Origin: Marinospirillum minutulum DSM 6287
GTDB taxonomy: Bacteria > Pseudomonadota > Gammaproteobacteria > Pseudomonadales > Halomonadaceae
DNA length: 64,000 bases
Assembly (NCBI RefSeq): GCF_000422325.1
Contig: NZ_AULO01000009.1
Coordinates: 62,001-126,000 of the forward strand
Direction: 5' to 3'
Below are positions 35,575 to 44,838 of this stretch, piece after piece. The position numbers and the translations under genes are program-made. Position 1 is the first letter of the stretch. Every line of letters starts with the position of its first letter. Under the pieces are notes generated by a model that worked only from the letters and a program-made list of their open reading frames with translations, ran no database searches and was not told the DNA's origin.

Positions 35575-35602
35575 TTGCAAGCGACTGAAAAAAAGCTATT
35601 AT
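35575..35602 (+). promoter_or_regulatory. Promoter of the tRNA-Lys pair
   Basis: TTGCAA (35575-35580) and TATTAT (35597-35602) with a 16-base spacer, then a GC-rich discriminator GCGCCGCG typical of growth-rate-controlled stable-RNA promoters. The tRNA begins 16 bases after the -10. An inverted repeat, GCTTTTTTCAGT at 35555-35566 with ACTGAAAAAAAGC at 35584-35596, brackets the -35 and fills the spacer. Confidence 0.7.
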
Positions 35603-35617
35603 ATGCGCCGCGTTAAG

Positions 35618-35692
35618 GGGTCGTTAGCTCAGTGGTAGAGCAGTTGGCTTTTAACCAATTGGTCGAAGGTTCGAATCCCTCACGACCCACCA
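35618..35692 (+). tRNA. tRNA-Lys(UUU), copy 1
   Basis: The cloverleaf was read by eye: acceptor GGGTCGT/ACGACCC, D-arm GCTC/GAGC, anticodon stem GTTGG/CCAAT with loop CTTTTAA (anticodon TTT at 35650-35652), variable TGGTC, T-loop TTCGAAT and an encoded CCA end. The T-stem GAAGG/CCCTC contains one A-C mismatch (position 51-63), where most tRNAs have a pair. Otherwise it is standard for a proteobacterial lysine tRNA. Confidence 0.95.
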
Positions 35693-35729
35693 ACGCAAAA
35701 CCTAAGTACAGGTAAAAGTACACAAATTT

Positions 35730-35804
35730 GGGTCGTTAGCTCAGTGGTAGAGCAGTTGGCTTTTAACCAATTGGTCGAAGGTTCGAATCCCTCACGACCC
35801 ACCA
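35730..35804 (+). tRNA. tRNA-Lys(UUU), copy 2
   Basis: Identical over all 75 bases to the first copy, including the A-C mismatch in the T-stem, and separated from it by a 37-base spacer. The two are most likely processed from one transcript that ends at the terminator immediately downstream. Identity of both copies suggests recent duplication or gene conversion. Confidence 0.95.
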
Positions 35805-35812
35805 AATTTTAG

Positions 35813-35847
35813 AAAAAGGCTGCCTTTAAAAAGGCGGCCTTTTTTTA
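35813..35847 (+). terminator. Intrinsic terminator after the tRNA-Lys pair
   Basis: AAAAAGGC-T-GCCTTT pairs with AAAGGC-G-GCCTTTTT around a very short AA turn, directly followed by more T. One T-G opposition interrupts the stem. It is a strong rho-independent terminator and also close to symmetric on the other strand. Confidence 0.85.
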
Positions 35848-35911
35848 TTCTGGTCAGTATAATTATTTCTTACTAGAAATAAGCTTGTATTGGGTCACTT
35901 CTTGGGCGTTA

Positions 35912-35920
35912 TGTTATGAT
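35912..35920 (+). promoter_or_regulatory. nadA: Extended -10 promoter for nadA
   Basis: TG, one base, then TATGAT (35915-35920) form an extended -10 about 43 bases before the nadA ATG. A TTGGGT at 35890-35895 is too far (19 bases) to be an ideal -35. Confidence 0.4.
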
Positions 35921-35962
35921 TCAAAATCAACCCATTACTAAGAACAACGATATTCGCCTACG

Positions 35963-36997
35963 ATGAACAGTGTTTATGATCAGTTACTGGTGCGTGAGCA
36001 CCTTTCCCGCGCCACCCCTTCTGCAAGTCTTACTGACTTAGAGGAGACAGCACTGCGTGAGCAGGTGAAGCAACTGCTTGTCGACCATAATGCTGTGCTA
36101 ATTGCGCATTATTATACTAGTCCAGTCATTCAGGCTTTAGCAGAAGAGACGGGTGGGTTTATTGGTGATTCACTTGAAATGGCACGTTTTGGTGCCCGCC
36201 ACTCAGCACAAACCTTGGTTGTTGCTGGTGTGCGCTTTATGGGTGAAACAGCTAAAATTTTATCACCCGAAAAACGCGTGTTAATGCCAACCCTAGAAGC
36301 AACCTGCTCGCTAGATATTGGCTGTGATGCAGATGAATTTAGTCAGTTTTGTGATGAGCACCCTGAACATACGGTCGTGGTTTACGCTAATACCTCGGCA
36401 GCCGTTAAAGCACGTGCAGACTGGGTGGTCACCTCTAGCATTGCCTTGCAGGTGGTTTCCTCCTTGCACAAGCAGGGTAAAAAAATACTTTGGGCGCCTG
36501 ATAAGCACCTAGGTGATTACATTTGCCGTGAAACAGGTGCAGAAATGCTGCTTTGGGATGGCGCTTGTATTGTGCATGAAGAATTTAAAGCTAAAGGCAT
36601 TTTAGATTTAAAGAAAATTCATCCTACCGCAGCAGTATTGGTTCATCCTGAGTCACCTGCCAGCGTTGTGGATGTTGCCGATGTAACTGGCTCAACTAGC
36701 CAGCTACTTAAAGCGGCTGGTGAACTGCCTAACGACACACTTATAGTGGCAACAGATCGCGGCATTTTTTATAAAATGCAGCAAGAAAACCCGAGCAAAA
36801 CCTTTCTAGAAGCACCCACCGCAGGCCAGGGTGCTACTTGTCGTAGCTGTGCTCATTGCCCTTGGATGGCAATGAATAGCTTAGAACGCATGGCACGCTC
36901 TTTAAATGAAGGAAGCGATGAAATTCAGATAGCCCCTGAGTTGATTCAAAAAGCACTTCTACCCTTGCAGAAAATGCTCGATTTTCCTAAAGGCTAA
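35963..36997 (+). CDS. nadA: Quinolinate synthase A
   Basis: 344 residues (E. coli 347). [58 protein letters not shown] and [12 protein letters not shown] cover the substrate-binding first domain. [14 protein letters not shown] near the C-terminus carries the cluster Cys. The three ligands of the [4Fe-4S] cluster are therefore available. NadA condenses iminoaspartate and dihydroxyacetone phosphate to quinolinate in NAD synthesis. A monocistronic unit with its own terminator at 37003-37031; nadB and nadC are not in the window. Confidence 0.95.
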   Translation: MNSVYDQLLVREHLSRATPSASLTDLEETALREQVKQLLVDHNAVLIAHYYTSPVIQALAEETGGFIGDSLEMARFGARHSAQTLVVAGVRFMGETAKILSPEKRVLMPTLEATCSLDIGCDADEFSQFCDEHPEHTVVVYANTSAAVKARADWVVTSSIALQVVSSLHKQGKKILWAPDKHLGDYICRETGAEMLLWDGACIVHEEFKAKGILDLKKIHPTAAVLVHPESPASVVDVADVTGSTSQLLKAAGELPNDTLIVATDRGIFYKMQQENPSKTFLEAPTAGQGATCRSCAHCPWMAMNSLERMARSLNEGSDEIQIAPELIQKALLPLQKMLDFPKG

Positions 36998-37002
36998 AAT
37001 AG

Positions 37003-37031
37003 AAAAGGGGAAGCTTAAGCTTCCCCTTTTT
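37003..37031. terminator. Bidirectional terminator between nadA and uppP
   Basis: AAAAGGGGAAGCTT and AAGCTTCCCCTTTT form a perfect palindrome. T runs on the right serve nadA, and the A run on the left serves uppP, which is read from the other strand. Confidence 0.88.
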
Positions 37032-37058
37032 CTTACTCAGTTTTAACCCGCCCATTAA

Positions 37059-37856
37059 CTAAACAAAAAACACCAAAAGCAAAACACCCAGTAGTAGTCG
37101 ATAGATTACGAAGGGTAGTAGGCCAAATCGATCCAACAGACGTAAAAATAAGTGAATACAGGCTAGAGCAGCAATAAAAGCAATTAGGCTTCCTGCAAGC
37201 GTATGGCTTATTTGTGTTTCACTACCCGTTTGGTAAAGCTCTAAGCCTTTAAAAAGCCCAGCAGCCATAATTAAAGGAATGGATAGCAAGAAGCTAAAGC
37301 GTGCAGCCGCTTGACGAGTTAAGCCCAGCATTAAGGCAGCAGTAATGGTAATACCTGAACGAGATGTGCCCGGAATTAAGGCCAAAGCCTGAGCAAGACC
37401 TATCCAGACAGCATCACGCATTTTTATTTGGCTTTCATCACGGTTACGGCGACCTTTAATGTCTGCCCACCAAAGCAGCAGACCAAATAGCAAGGTGCTT
37501 AAACCTATTACCCAAGTAGTCCGCAGGTTTAATTCAATAAAGTCATTAAATACCAAGCCTGCAAAACAGGCTGGAAGTGTGGCAATAATTACAGACCAAG
37601 CCATAAGGCTTTCTTGGCTTTGCTGGCGATTAGCTAGGCTAGCAAACCAAGCTAGTGTCATTTGACGAATATCTTTATTGAAATAAAGCATGACAGCTAG
37701 CAGCGTACCAACATGAACCGCTACATCAAAAGCCAAGCCTTGATCGGCCCAACCAAAAATTTGTGCGGGTAAAATTAAGTGCCCAGAGCTAGAAACGGGT
37801 AAAAATTCAGTTAGCCCTTGTATTAGGGCTAACAAAGTAACCTGAAACCAATCCAC
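37059..37856 (-). CDS. uppP: Undecaprenyl-diphosphate phosphatase UppP (BacA)
   Basis: 265 residues (E. coli 273) with about eight hydrophobic helices. The catalytic re-entrant motifs are both present: LIQGLTEFLPVSSSGHLIL (Glu/Ser region near residues 13-30) and PGTSRSGITITAALMLGL with the essential Arg. UppP dephosphorylates undecaprenyl pyrophosphate on the periplasmic side, recycling the lipid carrier for peptidoglycan and polysaccharide synthesis, and confers some bacitracin resistance. perM lies 20 bases upstream on the same strand, so they may be co-transcribed. Confidence 0.95.
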   Translation of the reverse strand: MDWFQVTLLALIQGLTEFLPVSSSGHLILPAQIFGWADQGLAFDVAVHVGTLLAVMLYFNKDIRQMTLAWFASLANRQQSQESLMAWSVIIATLPACFAGLVFNDFIELNLRTTWVIGLSTLLFGLLLWWADIKGRRNRDESQIKMRDAVWIGLAQALALIPGTSRSGITITAALMLGLTRQAAARFSFLLSIPLIMAAGLFKGLELYQTGSETQISHTLAGSLIAFIAALACIHLFLRLLDRFGLLPFVIYRLLLGVLLLVFFV

Positions 37857-37876
37857 TGTTTATTTCCTTTTTAAAA

Positions 37877-38974
37877 TTAATTTAATTTGGCCAATTGAGC
37901 AGGTGGTTCGTTTTCAGGATAGAAGGCAGTGGGCCAAGCATTAAAAATTGCTTTAAGCATGGTGGCTAAAGGAATGGCAAAAAACACGCCCCAAAAACCC
38001 CATAAACCCCCAAAGAAAAGCACCGCCAAAATAATAGACACTGGGTGCAGATTAACAGCTTCAGAAAACAGCAGTGGTACTAGCACGTTGCCATCTAATA
38101 ATTGAATAACACCATACACACCAATTACCCACATAAAATCGCTGCTAAAACCAAACTGAAAAAAGGCAACCAGCGCTATGGGTAGGGTTGCAACTGTTGC
38201 GCCTATGTAGGGAACGAGAACAGACAAGCCTACCAATAAAGCGAGTAGTTCTGCGTAGTTAAGTCCGAGCAGGATAAAACTAACCCAACTGACACTTGCT
38301 ACAATCATAATTTCTAAAACCTTGCCTCGAATATAATTGGCTATTTGGGCATCAATTTCATGCCAAACTTGAGTCATTAAGGTTCTTTTGTTGGGCATCA
38401 GTGAGGTAATAAAACCGACTAGCTGCTGCTGATCTTTAAGCATAAAAAATACCAAAATTGGTACTAAAATAAGGTAAATAAGCCAAGCAATAAGGTTGGG
38501 GATATTGGAAAGAGAAAAGGAAACAAGGGTTTGCCCTAGCATACGTATGTCATTAACGACTTCATTGAGAATGCTGCTTGCCTGTTGTTGTGTAATGAGT
38601 TGTGGATAGGCTTCATATAAATGATCTATCCAAACTTGAGTCGCACGCAGCATAACGGGCAGCTCTCTTACAAGGCTAAGTAGTTGGTTCCAAAGAAGTG
38701 GAAAAAGCCAGAAAATTAGTGCTAGTAAAATACCTAAGAAAAGACTAAAAGCAATTAAAACAGCAGGAAACTGCGGCACTTTTATACGTTTTAAAGGCGT
38801 TACTATACCTTGTAATAAATAGGCGAATACAACAGCGCTAAGAAAAGGTAGTAACATAGCACCAAAGAAAAATAGTGCGGTAAAGAAAAACACTAGCAAT
38901 AATGCAAAAATAACTGCTTCTTCATCAGAAAAATAACGGTGTAGCCAATTAAGTGTTACATCACGAAAAGACAT
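37877..38974 (-). CDS. perM: PerM/AI-2E family transporter-like permease
   Basis: 365 residues, about eight hydrophobic helices. YLILVPILVFFMLKDQQQLV, ARPM-like GKVLEIMIVASVSWVSFILLGLNYAELLALLVGLSVLVPYIGATVATLPI and DGNVLVPLLFSEAVNLHPVSIILAVLFFGGLWGFWGVFFAIPLATM are diagnostic of the AI-2E exporter superfamily. PerM function is undefined; some relatives export AI-2 or act in sodium/proton exchange. The gene lies in the conserved tusA-perM arrangement beside bepA, as in Pseudomonas. Two bases separate it from the TusA-family gene. Confidence 0.9.
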   Translation of the reverse strand: MSFRDVTLNWLHRYFSDEEAVIFALLLVFFFTALFFFGAMLLPFLSAVVFAYLLQGIVTPLKRIKVPQFPAVLIAFSLFLGILLALIFWLFPLLWNQLLSLVRELPVMLRATQVWIDHLYEAYPQLITQQQASSILNEVVNDIRMLGQTLVSFSLSNIPNLIAWLIYLILVPILVFFMLKDQQQLVGFITSLMPNKRTLMTQVWHEIDAQIANYIRGKVLEIMIVASVSWVSFILLGLNYAELLALLVGLSVLVPYIGATVATLPIALVAFFQFGFSSDFMWVIGVYGVIQLLDGNVLVPLLFSEAVNLHPVSIILAVLFFGGLWGFWGVFFAIPLATMLKAIFNAWPTAFYPENEPPAQLAKLN

Positions 38975-38975
38975 G

Positions 38976-39251
38976 CTATTCCCCTTTTCGTAATAAAAAG
39001 TTAAAGGTGCTGCCTGCTTTCTTACGCAAAACTAGCTGATGTGAACTAAGGTTGGCGTAGCTGACAAAATCATCCCAAGAGCCAGGGTCGGTTGCTTGAA
39101 TAAACAAGACTTGCCCCACATCTAGCTTATTAAGGCACTGTTTAGCTTTAAGTAGTGGTAAAGGGCAGCTTAAATTACGTGCATCTAGGTGCTGGTCATA
39201 GCTTAGTGTTAAGTTATTATTGTCTACAGCTGAACTATTTTCTGAATTCAT
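38976..39251 (-). CDS. TusA-family sulfurtransferase
   Basis: 91 residues. The CPxP motif LSCPLPLLKAKQCLNKLDVGQVLFIQATDPGSWDDF carries the sulfur-accepting Cys at the start of helix 1, followed by the SirA/TusA two-layer sandwich. About 20 polar residues precede the domain. TusA proteins relay persulfide sulfur for tRNA 2-thiouridine or other sulfur metabolism. This branch, next to perM and bepA, is a common gammaproteobacterial neighbour whose exact acceptor is not known to me. Confidence 0.88.
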   Translation of the reverse strand: MNSENSSAVDNNNLTLSYDQHLDARNLSCPLPLLKAKQCLNKLDVGQVLFIQATDPGSWDDFVSYANLSSHQLVLRKKAGSTFNFLLRKGE

Positions 39252-39314
39252 GAGGCCTTACCTTGTCTTATAGAAAGTGCTTTGACACTCAAGTCATTAC
39301 CAGAAAAGCTAACA

Positions 39315-40763
39315 ATGCATCAAAATAAAATAGTGATTTACCTAGTGTGTGCTTTGCTTTTAACTTTTCCGCTGCAAAGTATAACAGCAGAGGCGCCTGA
39401 ATTGCCTAGTCTTGGGTTATCGAGTTCCTACGATATTAGCCTGAATCAAGAAAAGCTATTGGGGCAGGGCTGGCTAAGGCAATTTCGTGCTCAAAGCAAA
39501 CTCTACAACGACCCTTTAACACAAAACTACCTTGAGCGCTTAGTTCAGCATCTAGCTACTTGGAATCAACACCTAGAAATGAAAGACCTAGATGTTCTGC
39601 TTGTTGATCAGCGCCAATTAAATGCCTTTGCTGTGCCCGGTGGGGTGGTGGGTGTTAATACAGGCTTGTTTACCTTTGCGCCCTATGAAGATGAGTTTGT
39701 TTCAGTGTTAGCACATGAATTAGCACACATAAGTCAGCGCCACTTTGCTAGGCGAGTACAAGCATCTCAAGATATTCAGTGGAAAACAATGGCGGGTTTA
39801 TTGGCCGGTATTCTAGTTGCTAGTCAGGGTCATGCGGATGCAGGAATAGCTGCCATTGCTGGAACGCAAGCTGCGGCAATTCAAAGCCAGCTAGCTTGGA
39901 GCCGCGGGTATGAACAGGAAGCTGATCGCATAGGAATGGAAACCTTGGTTGCAGCTGGCTATGCACCAGAAGCCATGCCACAAATGTTTGCCCAAATGCA
40001 GCGGTTAGCTAGTTTAAGTGGTCGTCCACCAGAGTTTTTGCTAACTCACCCACTTACCGAATCGCGTATTGCCGACGCGCAAGCAAGGGCTGACCAGCAA
40101 ACCAAGCCAGCGGTTAGAGTAAGAGGCAAAGATTACGAAATGCTTCGTGCTCGGGCTATTTTTCACCAGTATCCAGATGCAGATGATGCTTTTAGCTTGT
40201 TTTCAAGGCAGCAAAGTTCAGCTGAGTCTTTACTCTATGCCAAAGCCTTAAGAGCTAAGTCGAATAAAGACCTAGAAGCCTACCTTGCTTTTATCGCTGA
40301 ACTGGCAAACAAAGAACCTGATTGGTTGTTGGTGCAGTACCTAAAAATTGAAGCCTTGGCTGAAATTGAAGACTGGGCAGCTGCTACAGAAAAATTAAAT
40401 GATCTATTGCGCTATGCCCCAGACTATTACCCAGCTCAGCAGTTACAGGCAGATCTATTTAGTCGCCAGCAGCAGTGGGATAAAGCACGTCGTACTTTAC
40501 AGCAACTTAGCCAAGCCAGGCCCAAAGACCCAGCTATTTGGTTTCAGCTAGCTGAAGCGGCAGGCAAGGTTGATAGGCAAATTCAACTGCATCAGGCAAG
40601 AGCAGAGTATTTTCAATTAACTGGGCGCTTTCGCCAAGCTTTTGATCAGCTAGACCTAGCTTTAGAACAAGCAAGATTGCAAAACCAACCTTGGGTAGTG
40701 CAGTCCTCTATTCGAGAGCGGCGCAGGGATTTAGAAAACCTGCGCAGCCTAATGGAAATGTAA
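39315..40763 (+). CDS. bepA: BepA (YfgC), periplasmic M48 metalloprotease/chaperone with TPR domain
   Basis: 482 residues from the ATG at 39315 (E. coli BepA 487); an upstream in-frame TTG at 39282 would bury the signal peptide. Signal peptide MHQNKIVIYLVCALLLTFPL ending near TAEA. Zinc protease motif LAHELAHISQRH, with the third ligand in YEQEADRIGMETL. Residues ~310-480 form TPR-like helices (WLLVQYLKIEALAEIEDWAAA, DYYPAQQLQADLFSRQQQWDKARRTL). BepA promotes LptD assembly and degrades stalled outer-membrane proteins. Divergent from the tusA-perM-uppP group. Confidence 0.93.
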   Translation: MHQNKIVIYLVCALLLTFPLQSITAEAPELPSLGLSSSYDISLNQEKLLGQGWLRQFRAQSKLYNDPLTQNYLERLVQHLATWNQHLEMKDLDVLLVDQRQLNAFAVPGGVVGVNTGLFTFAPYEDEFVSVLAHELAHISQRHFARRVQASQDIQWKTMAGLLAGILVASQGHADAGIAAIAGTQAAAIQSQLAWSRGYEQEADRIGMETLVAAGYAPEAMPQMFAQMQRLASLSGRPPEFLLTHPLTESRIADAQARADQQTKPAVRVRGKDYEMLRARAIFHQYPDADDAFSLFSRQQSSAESLLYAKALRAKSNKDLEAYLAFIAELANKEPDWLLVQYLKIEALAEIEDWAAATEKLNDLLRYAPDYYPAQQLQADLFSRQQQWDKARRTLQQLSQARPKDPAIWFQLAEAAGKVDRQIQLHQARAEYFQLTGRFRQAFDQLDLALEQARLQNQPWVVQSSIRERRRDLENLRSLMEM

Positions 40764-40783
40764 CGCTAGTTTAAAAAAATAAG

Positions 40784-41251
40784 TTAAGAAGTTGCTTGTG
40801 CAGCCTCTAAAACTTCTTGCACATGGCCTGGCACTTTTACTTTGCGCCATTCCTGAACTAACTTGCCTTCTTCGTCAATTAAAAAGGTGCTACGTTCTAT
40901 ACCCAAGTGCTCTTTGCCAAACATTTTCTTTAGCTTTAAAACATCAAAAAGTTTACACAGGGTTTCATCTTTATCACTGATAAGCTCAAAAGGAAAACTC
41001 TGCTTAGCTTTAAAGTTTTCATGGCTTCTAAGGCCGTCACGAGAAATACCAAACACTAGGGTATTTGCTGCTTGAAAGTCACTGTACAGGTCGCGAAAAT
41101 CACCACCTTGGTTAGTACAGCCTGGAGTGCTATCTTTAGGGTAAAAATAAAGAACTACTTTTTTACCTTTTAAGTCAGACAAGCTAACTTGTTGGTCGCT
41201 AGTCGCTTCAGCGGTAAAGTTGGGTACGGCTTGGCCTAGGGTTAAACTCAT
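40784..41251 (-). CDS. bcp: Peroxiredoxin Bcp (PrxQ family)
   Basis: 155 residues (E. coli 156). KVVLYFYPKDSTPGCTNQGG holds the peroxidatic Cys45 with its Thr and Pro. Position 50, the resolving Cys of many PrxQ proteins, is Gly; another Cys is at 99, as in E. coli. The enzyme reduces hydroperoxides, here probably by a one-Cys mechanism or with a partner thiol. RSTFLIDEEGKLVQEWRKVKVPGHVQEV is the usual C-terminus. It stands divergent from dapA, with the same Bcp-DapA adjacency as in E. coli. Confidence 0.94.
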   Translation of the reverse strand: MSLTLGQAVPNFTAEATSDQQVSLSDLKGKKVVLYFYPKDSTPGCTNQGGDFRDLYSDFQAANTLVFGISRDGLRSHENFKAKQSFPFELISDKDETLCKLFDVLKLKKMFGKEHLGIERSTFLIDEEGKLVQEWRKVKVPGHVQEVLEAAQATS

Positions 41252-41398
41252 TTTTTAGCTCCATAATCAGGCAAATTAACTGATGGGTTGGCGTTAGTGT
41301 TTTTTAATATAGCATAGACCCCATTTTCTGCTTGAGACTAAGTGCTTCAGCAGTGACAATAGAGAACAAGTTTTATTTCTGAATTTTGGAGACGCGGC

Positions 41399-42283
41399 AT
41401 GATTAAAGGCAGCCTAGTAGCTTTGGTAACGCCCATGACAGTGCAAGGTGAAGTTGATTGGCCTGCATTAGATCGTTTGGTAGATTTTCATTTAGAAAAC
41501 GGTACCGATGGCATAGTTGCCGCTGGTACAACAGGTGAACCTTCTACACTTAGCTTTGAAGAACACTTTGAAGTGATACGCCGTGTAGTGGCACGTGTTG
41601 AAGGAAAAATTCCTGTTATAGCTGGCACGGGTTCTAACTCAACCAAAGAAGCCATCGAACTTACCCGTTATGCCAACAAAGTGGGTGTAGATTACTGCTT
41701 AATTAGCACACCCTACTACAACAAACCAACACAAGAAGGCTTGTACCTACACTATAAAGCCATTGCTGAAGCCAGTGATTTACCCATTATTCTTTATAAT
41801 GTGCCTGGCCGTACAGCAGTAGATATGCACAACGAAACAGTGCTTCGTTTAGCAGAGCTAGATAAAATTGTTGCTTTAAAAGATGCCACGGGTGATTTAG
41901 AACGCGGCAAGGTGCTCATTGATGCCGTAGCCGGTACGGGTTTTCAAATTTTCTCTGGTGATGATGCAACGGCTTGTGAGCTTATTCTTATGGGTGGAAG
42001 CGGTAATATTTCTGTTACAGCTAACGTGGCACCCAAGCAAATGCACGAGATGTGTGCAGCAGCTATGGCAGGCGACACTAGCAAGGCACACCAAATTAAT
42101 ACGCGTTTAATGCCCTTAAACACAGGCTTGTTTGTTGAATCTAACCCTATTCCAACCAAGTGGGCACTTTACGACATGGGCTTAATCGATTTAGGAATAC
42201 GCTTGCCATTAACGCCTTTATCAACCAAGTACCACACAACAATTCATGAAGCACTGCAGCTAGCTGGAGTTATACAAAAATGA
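41399..42283 (+). CDS. dapA: 4-hydroxy-tetrahydrodipicolinate synthase
   Basis: 294 residues (E. coli 292). The catalytic residues fall at the E. coli numbers: Thr44-Thr45 in AAGTTGE, Tyr133 in [10 protein letters not shown] and the Schiff-base Lys161 in ALKDATGD. It condenses pyruvate with aspartate semialdehyde, the first committed step to diaminopimelate and lysine. GGAGACG lies upstream of the ATG. Overlap of 4 bases with bamC reproduces the E. coli dapA-bamC pair. Confidence 0.97.
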   Translation: MIKGSLVALVTPMTVQGEVDWPALDRLVDFHLENGTDGIVAAGTTGEPSTLSFEEHFEVIRRVVARVEGKIPVIAGTGSNSTKEAIELTRYANKVGVDYCLISTPYYNKPTQEGLYLHYKAIAEASDLPIILYNVPGRTAVDMHNETVLRLAELDKIVALKDATGDLERGKVLIDAVAGTGFQIFSGDDATACELILMGGSGNISVTANVAPKQMHEMCAAAMAGDTSKAHQINTRLMPLNTGLFVESNPIPTKWALYDMGLIDLGIRLPLTPLSTKYHTTIHEALQLAGVIQK

Positions 42284-43266
42284 ATTTAGGTAAACTGTCG
42301 CTGCCTCTACTTTTGGCGGTAGGTTTGATTGCAGGGTGCAGCAGCAGTGAATACCGAGATCGCAATACTGATTATCACGATGCTAAAGCGGCAAGCAATG
42401 ACTTGCCTGCTAGCTATCCTGAGCAGGATGCGATGCCTTTTGCCAAAGCTAACCGAAGCATAGGTCAAACAAGCGATGAAGCACCTCGACCTGAGCCTTT
42501 AAGGGTAATGGATGAAGGTGAAAGCTTGGTTATTGAACGTGCTGACGATGAAGGTGCTTGGTTACTGGTTATGCGCAGCCCGAGTGAAGTCTGGACAAGT
42601 TTGCGTGCCTTTGCAGAAAGTCGAGACTTGCCTCTAGTTGCTGCTAGTCCTCGCCGTGGAGAGTTAACCCTAGCTGAAGACCCAGAAAGCCGCTTGCCAG
42701 CACAGAGAATTAATTTACGGCAAGGTGTACGCCGCGGTACTTCAGAAATTCGTCTTCACTCTTATCAAGCAGGGCAAAATTTACCTTGGAATGACTATGA
42801 TCGTAGCCGTTTAAAATCCATGGCTGAATTTCTAACTGCCAGTTTAAGTGAATCGAGCACCAGCGTTTCTTTGCAAGCCCAGTCTTTGCAAGATAATCAG
42901 CTAGTTCGCTTAACAGACCGTGATGAACGTCAAGTGCTTGTTTTACAGCTAGAGTACGAGCGAGCTTGGTCAGAACTGGTTAACTTATTAGATGATAAAT
43001 TTACCGATGACTGGCAAAAACTAGAAGATTTAAACCGTAGCGAAGGCCGCTTATATATTCGTTATGTACCTAAAGCTAAGCGTCCAACTGGTTTTTTTGC
43101 ACGCCTGTTTAGCCAAGGTCCCAAGTCAGATGAGCACTATTACCAGTTATTTTTATCTGAGTACCATCAAGAGCTAGATTTAATTTTAGAAAGTGCACCA
43201 GGTCAAGCTGCGCCTAAAGAGGTGGAGTTAGAACTCTTAACCTGGCTGGAGCGGCAGCTGCGTTGA
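42280..43266 (+). CDS. bamC: BamC (NlpB), outer-membrane assembly lipoprotein
   Basis: 328 residues (E. coli 344). The lipobox LIAGC places the lipidated Cys at residue 20. A disordered linker (about 21-80) and two helix-grip domains follow: [38 protein letters not shown] with the conserved [10 protein letters not shown], and a second from [21 protein letters not shown]. BamC is an accessory lipoprotein of the BAM complex and uses its linker to bind BamD. dapA overlaps it by 4 bases upstream; the MBL hydrolase overlaps by 4 downstream. Confidence 0.92.
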   Translation: MNLGKLSLPLLLAVGLIAGCSSSEYRDRNTDYHDAKAASNDLPASYPEQDAMPFAKANRSIGQTSDEAPRPEPLRVMDEGESLVIERADDEGAWLLVMRSPSEVWTSLRAFAESRDLPLVAASPRRGELTLAEDPESRLPAQRINLRQGVRRGTSEIRLHSYQAGQNLPWNDYDRSRLKSMAEFLTASLSESSTSVSLQAQSLQDNQLVRLTDRDERQVLVLQLEYERAWSELVNLLDDKFTDDWQKLEDLNRSEGRLYIRYVPKAKRPTGFFARLFSQGPKSDEHYYQLFLSEYHQELDLILESAPGQAAPKEVELELLTWLERQLR

Positions 43267-44048
43267 TCAAAAGCCGTAAAATTAGATTTGCTTCGCTAGG
43301 TAGTGGTAGTAAAGGCAATGCAACCTTAGTAAGTTGTGGTGAAACCCATTTGTTAATAGATTGTGGTTTTGCTATGAAAGAAACAACTAGGCGTTTGCAA
43401 CGCTTGGGTGTAGAGCCAGCAGAGTTAACAGCCGTACTAATAACGCACGAACATGGTGATCATATTGGTGGTGCGGGTGCGCTAGTTAGGCGCTACCAAC
43501 TGCCCCTTTATACAACCAATGGTACCAAGATTTCTGGTCGGTTTAATGGGGAAGTGCCCGATTGGCGTGCAATTAACCCTGAGCATTCTTTTGCTGTGAA
43601 AGATTTAGAAGTCTGGCCAGTGACCGTACCGCATGACGCTAGAGAACCAGTGCAGTTTGTAATAAGCGACGGGGCTAATCGTTTAGGTGTATTAACCGAT
43701 TTAGGCAGTATTACACCTCATGTGGTGCGTCATTTCCAAAGCTGCCAAGCTTTGGTGTTAGAGGCAAACCATGATCCAGACATGTTGGCTCGCGGCCCTT
43801 ACCCTGTTTCATTAAAGCGTAGAGTGGGTGGTGATTTTGGCCATTTAAGCAATCAGCAAGCCGCCGATTTCTTAACACAAATAGAAACTGATAAACTGTC
43901 TCACCTAGTCGCATCGCATCTAAGTGAACAAAATAACGATCCCTACTTAGCTTGTTCTGCTTTTGCTAAGGCAGTAAATACCACGCCTGATTGGATAACC
44001 TTGGCTAATCAGGAAGAAGGTTTTGGCTGGCGAGACATTCAAGCCTAG
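43263..44048 (+). CDS. MBL-fold metallohydrolase (YycJ/WalJ-like)
   Basis: 261 residues, TTG start overlapping the bamC stop (TTGA). ASLGSGSKGNATLV is the family opening. The HxHxDH motif THEHGDH (His62, His64, Asp66, His67) is followed by PHDAREPVQFVIS, GVLTDLGSITP, LEANHDPDML and SHLSEQNNDP, completing a dinuclear zinc site. Close relatives (YycJ/WalJ) have 5'-3' exonuclease-like or regulatory roles in cell-wall or repair pathways. In gammaproteobacteria this gene often lies between bamC and purC, but no specific substrate is known. Confidence 0.88.
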   Translation: MIKSRKIRFASLGSGSKGNATLVSCGETHLLIDCGFAMKETTRRLQRLGVEPAELTAVLITHEHGDHIGGAGALVRRYQLPLYTTNGTKISGRFNGEVPDWRAINPEHSFAVKDLEVWPVTVPHDAREPVQFVISDGANRLGVLTDLGSITPHVVRHFQSCQALVLEANHDPDMLARGPYPVSLKRRVGGDFGHLSNQQAADFLTQIETDKLSHLVASHLSEQNNDPYLACSAFAKAVNTTPDWITLANQEEGFGWRDIQA

Positions 44049-44083
44049 TAATTAATTAATGACCTACCTTTCCGGAGACATTT

Positions 44084-44797
44084 GTGGAAAAGCGCGAAGA
44101 ACTTTATGCAGGAAAAGCCAAATCAGTTTATAAAACTGATGATCCCGATCTACTTATTATGCATTTTCGTGATGATACCAGTGCTTTTGATGGCAAAAAG
44201 CTTGAGCAGCTGGAGCGTAAGGGTAAGGTCAACAATATATTTAACGCCTTTATTATGGAAAAGCTTAAAGCAGCAGGCATTCCTACGCACTTTGAAAAGC
44301 GTTTAAATGACCGTGAATCTTTAGTAAAGCGTATGGCGATGATGCCAGTTGAATGTGTTGTACGTAATGTCAGCGCTGGTAGTCTTGTGCGTCGCTTAGG
44401 TGTGGAAGAAGGCTTAGAGCTAAACCCACCTACCTATGAGCTTTTCTTAAAGAATGATGCTCAGGGCGACCCAATGATTAACGAATCCTTGTGCCTTACC
44501 TTTGGCTGGGCAACGGAAGCACAGCTAGCTGAGATGAAACAACTAACCTATAAAGTAAACGGTGTTTTAAAACAGCTTTTTGATGAAGCAGGTATGTTGC
44601 TAGTCGATTACAAGCTAGAGTTTGGTGTATTTAAAGGTGAGGTGGTGTTGGGCGATGAGTTTTCACCCGATGGTTGCCGTTTGTGGGATAAAACAACCCG
44701 TGAAAAACTAGACAAAGACCGTTTTCGCCAAGGTTTAGGTGGTGTAGTTGAAGCCTATGAAGAAGTGGGTCGCCGTTTAGGCATTAATTTTAATTAA
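44084..44797 (+). CDS. purC: SAICAR synthetase
   Basis: 237 residues, identical in length to E. coli PurC. GTG start with CCGGAG upstream. [34 protein letters not shown] is the ATP-grasp-like N-terminus. [19 protein letters not shown] and [31 protein letters not shown] bind CAIR, aspartate and magnesium. It makes SAICAR in purine synthesis. Fourth gene of dapA-bamC-MBL-purC. No strong terminator is seen between it and the convergent trmO. Confidence 0.97.
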   Translation: MEKREELYAGKAKSVYKTDDPDLLIMHFRDDTSAFDGKKLEQLERKGKVNNIFNAFIMEKLKAAGIPTHFEKRLNDRESLVKRMAMMPVECVVRNVSAGSLVRRLGVEEGLELNPPTYELFLKNDAQGDPMINESLCLTFGWATEAQLAEMKQLTYKVNGVLKQLFDEAGMLLVDYKLEFGVFKGEVVLGDEFSPDGCRLWDKTTREKLDKDRFRQGLGGVVEAYEEVGRRLGINFN

Positions 44798-44838
44798 AAC
44801 CGCTTAGTTATTTCTTGTGTAAGTGGCAGTTGTTGAAT

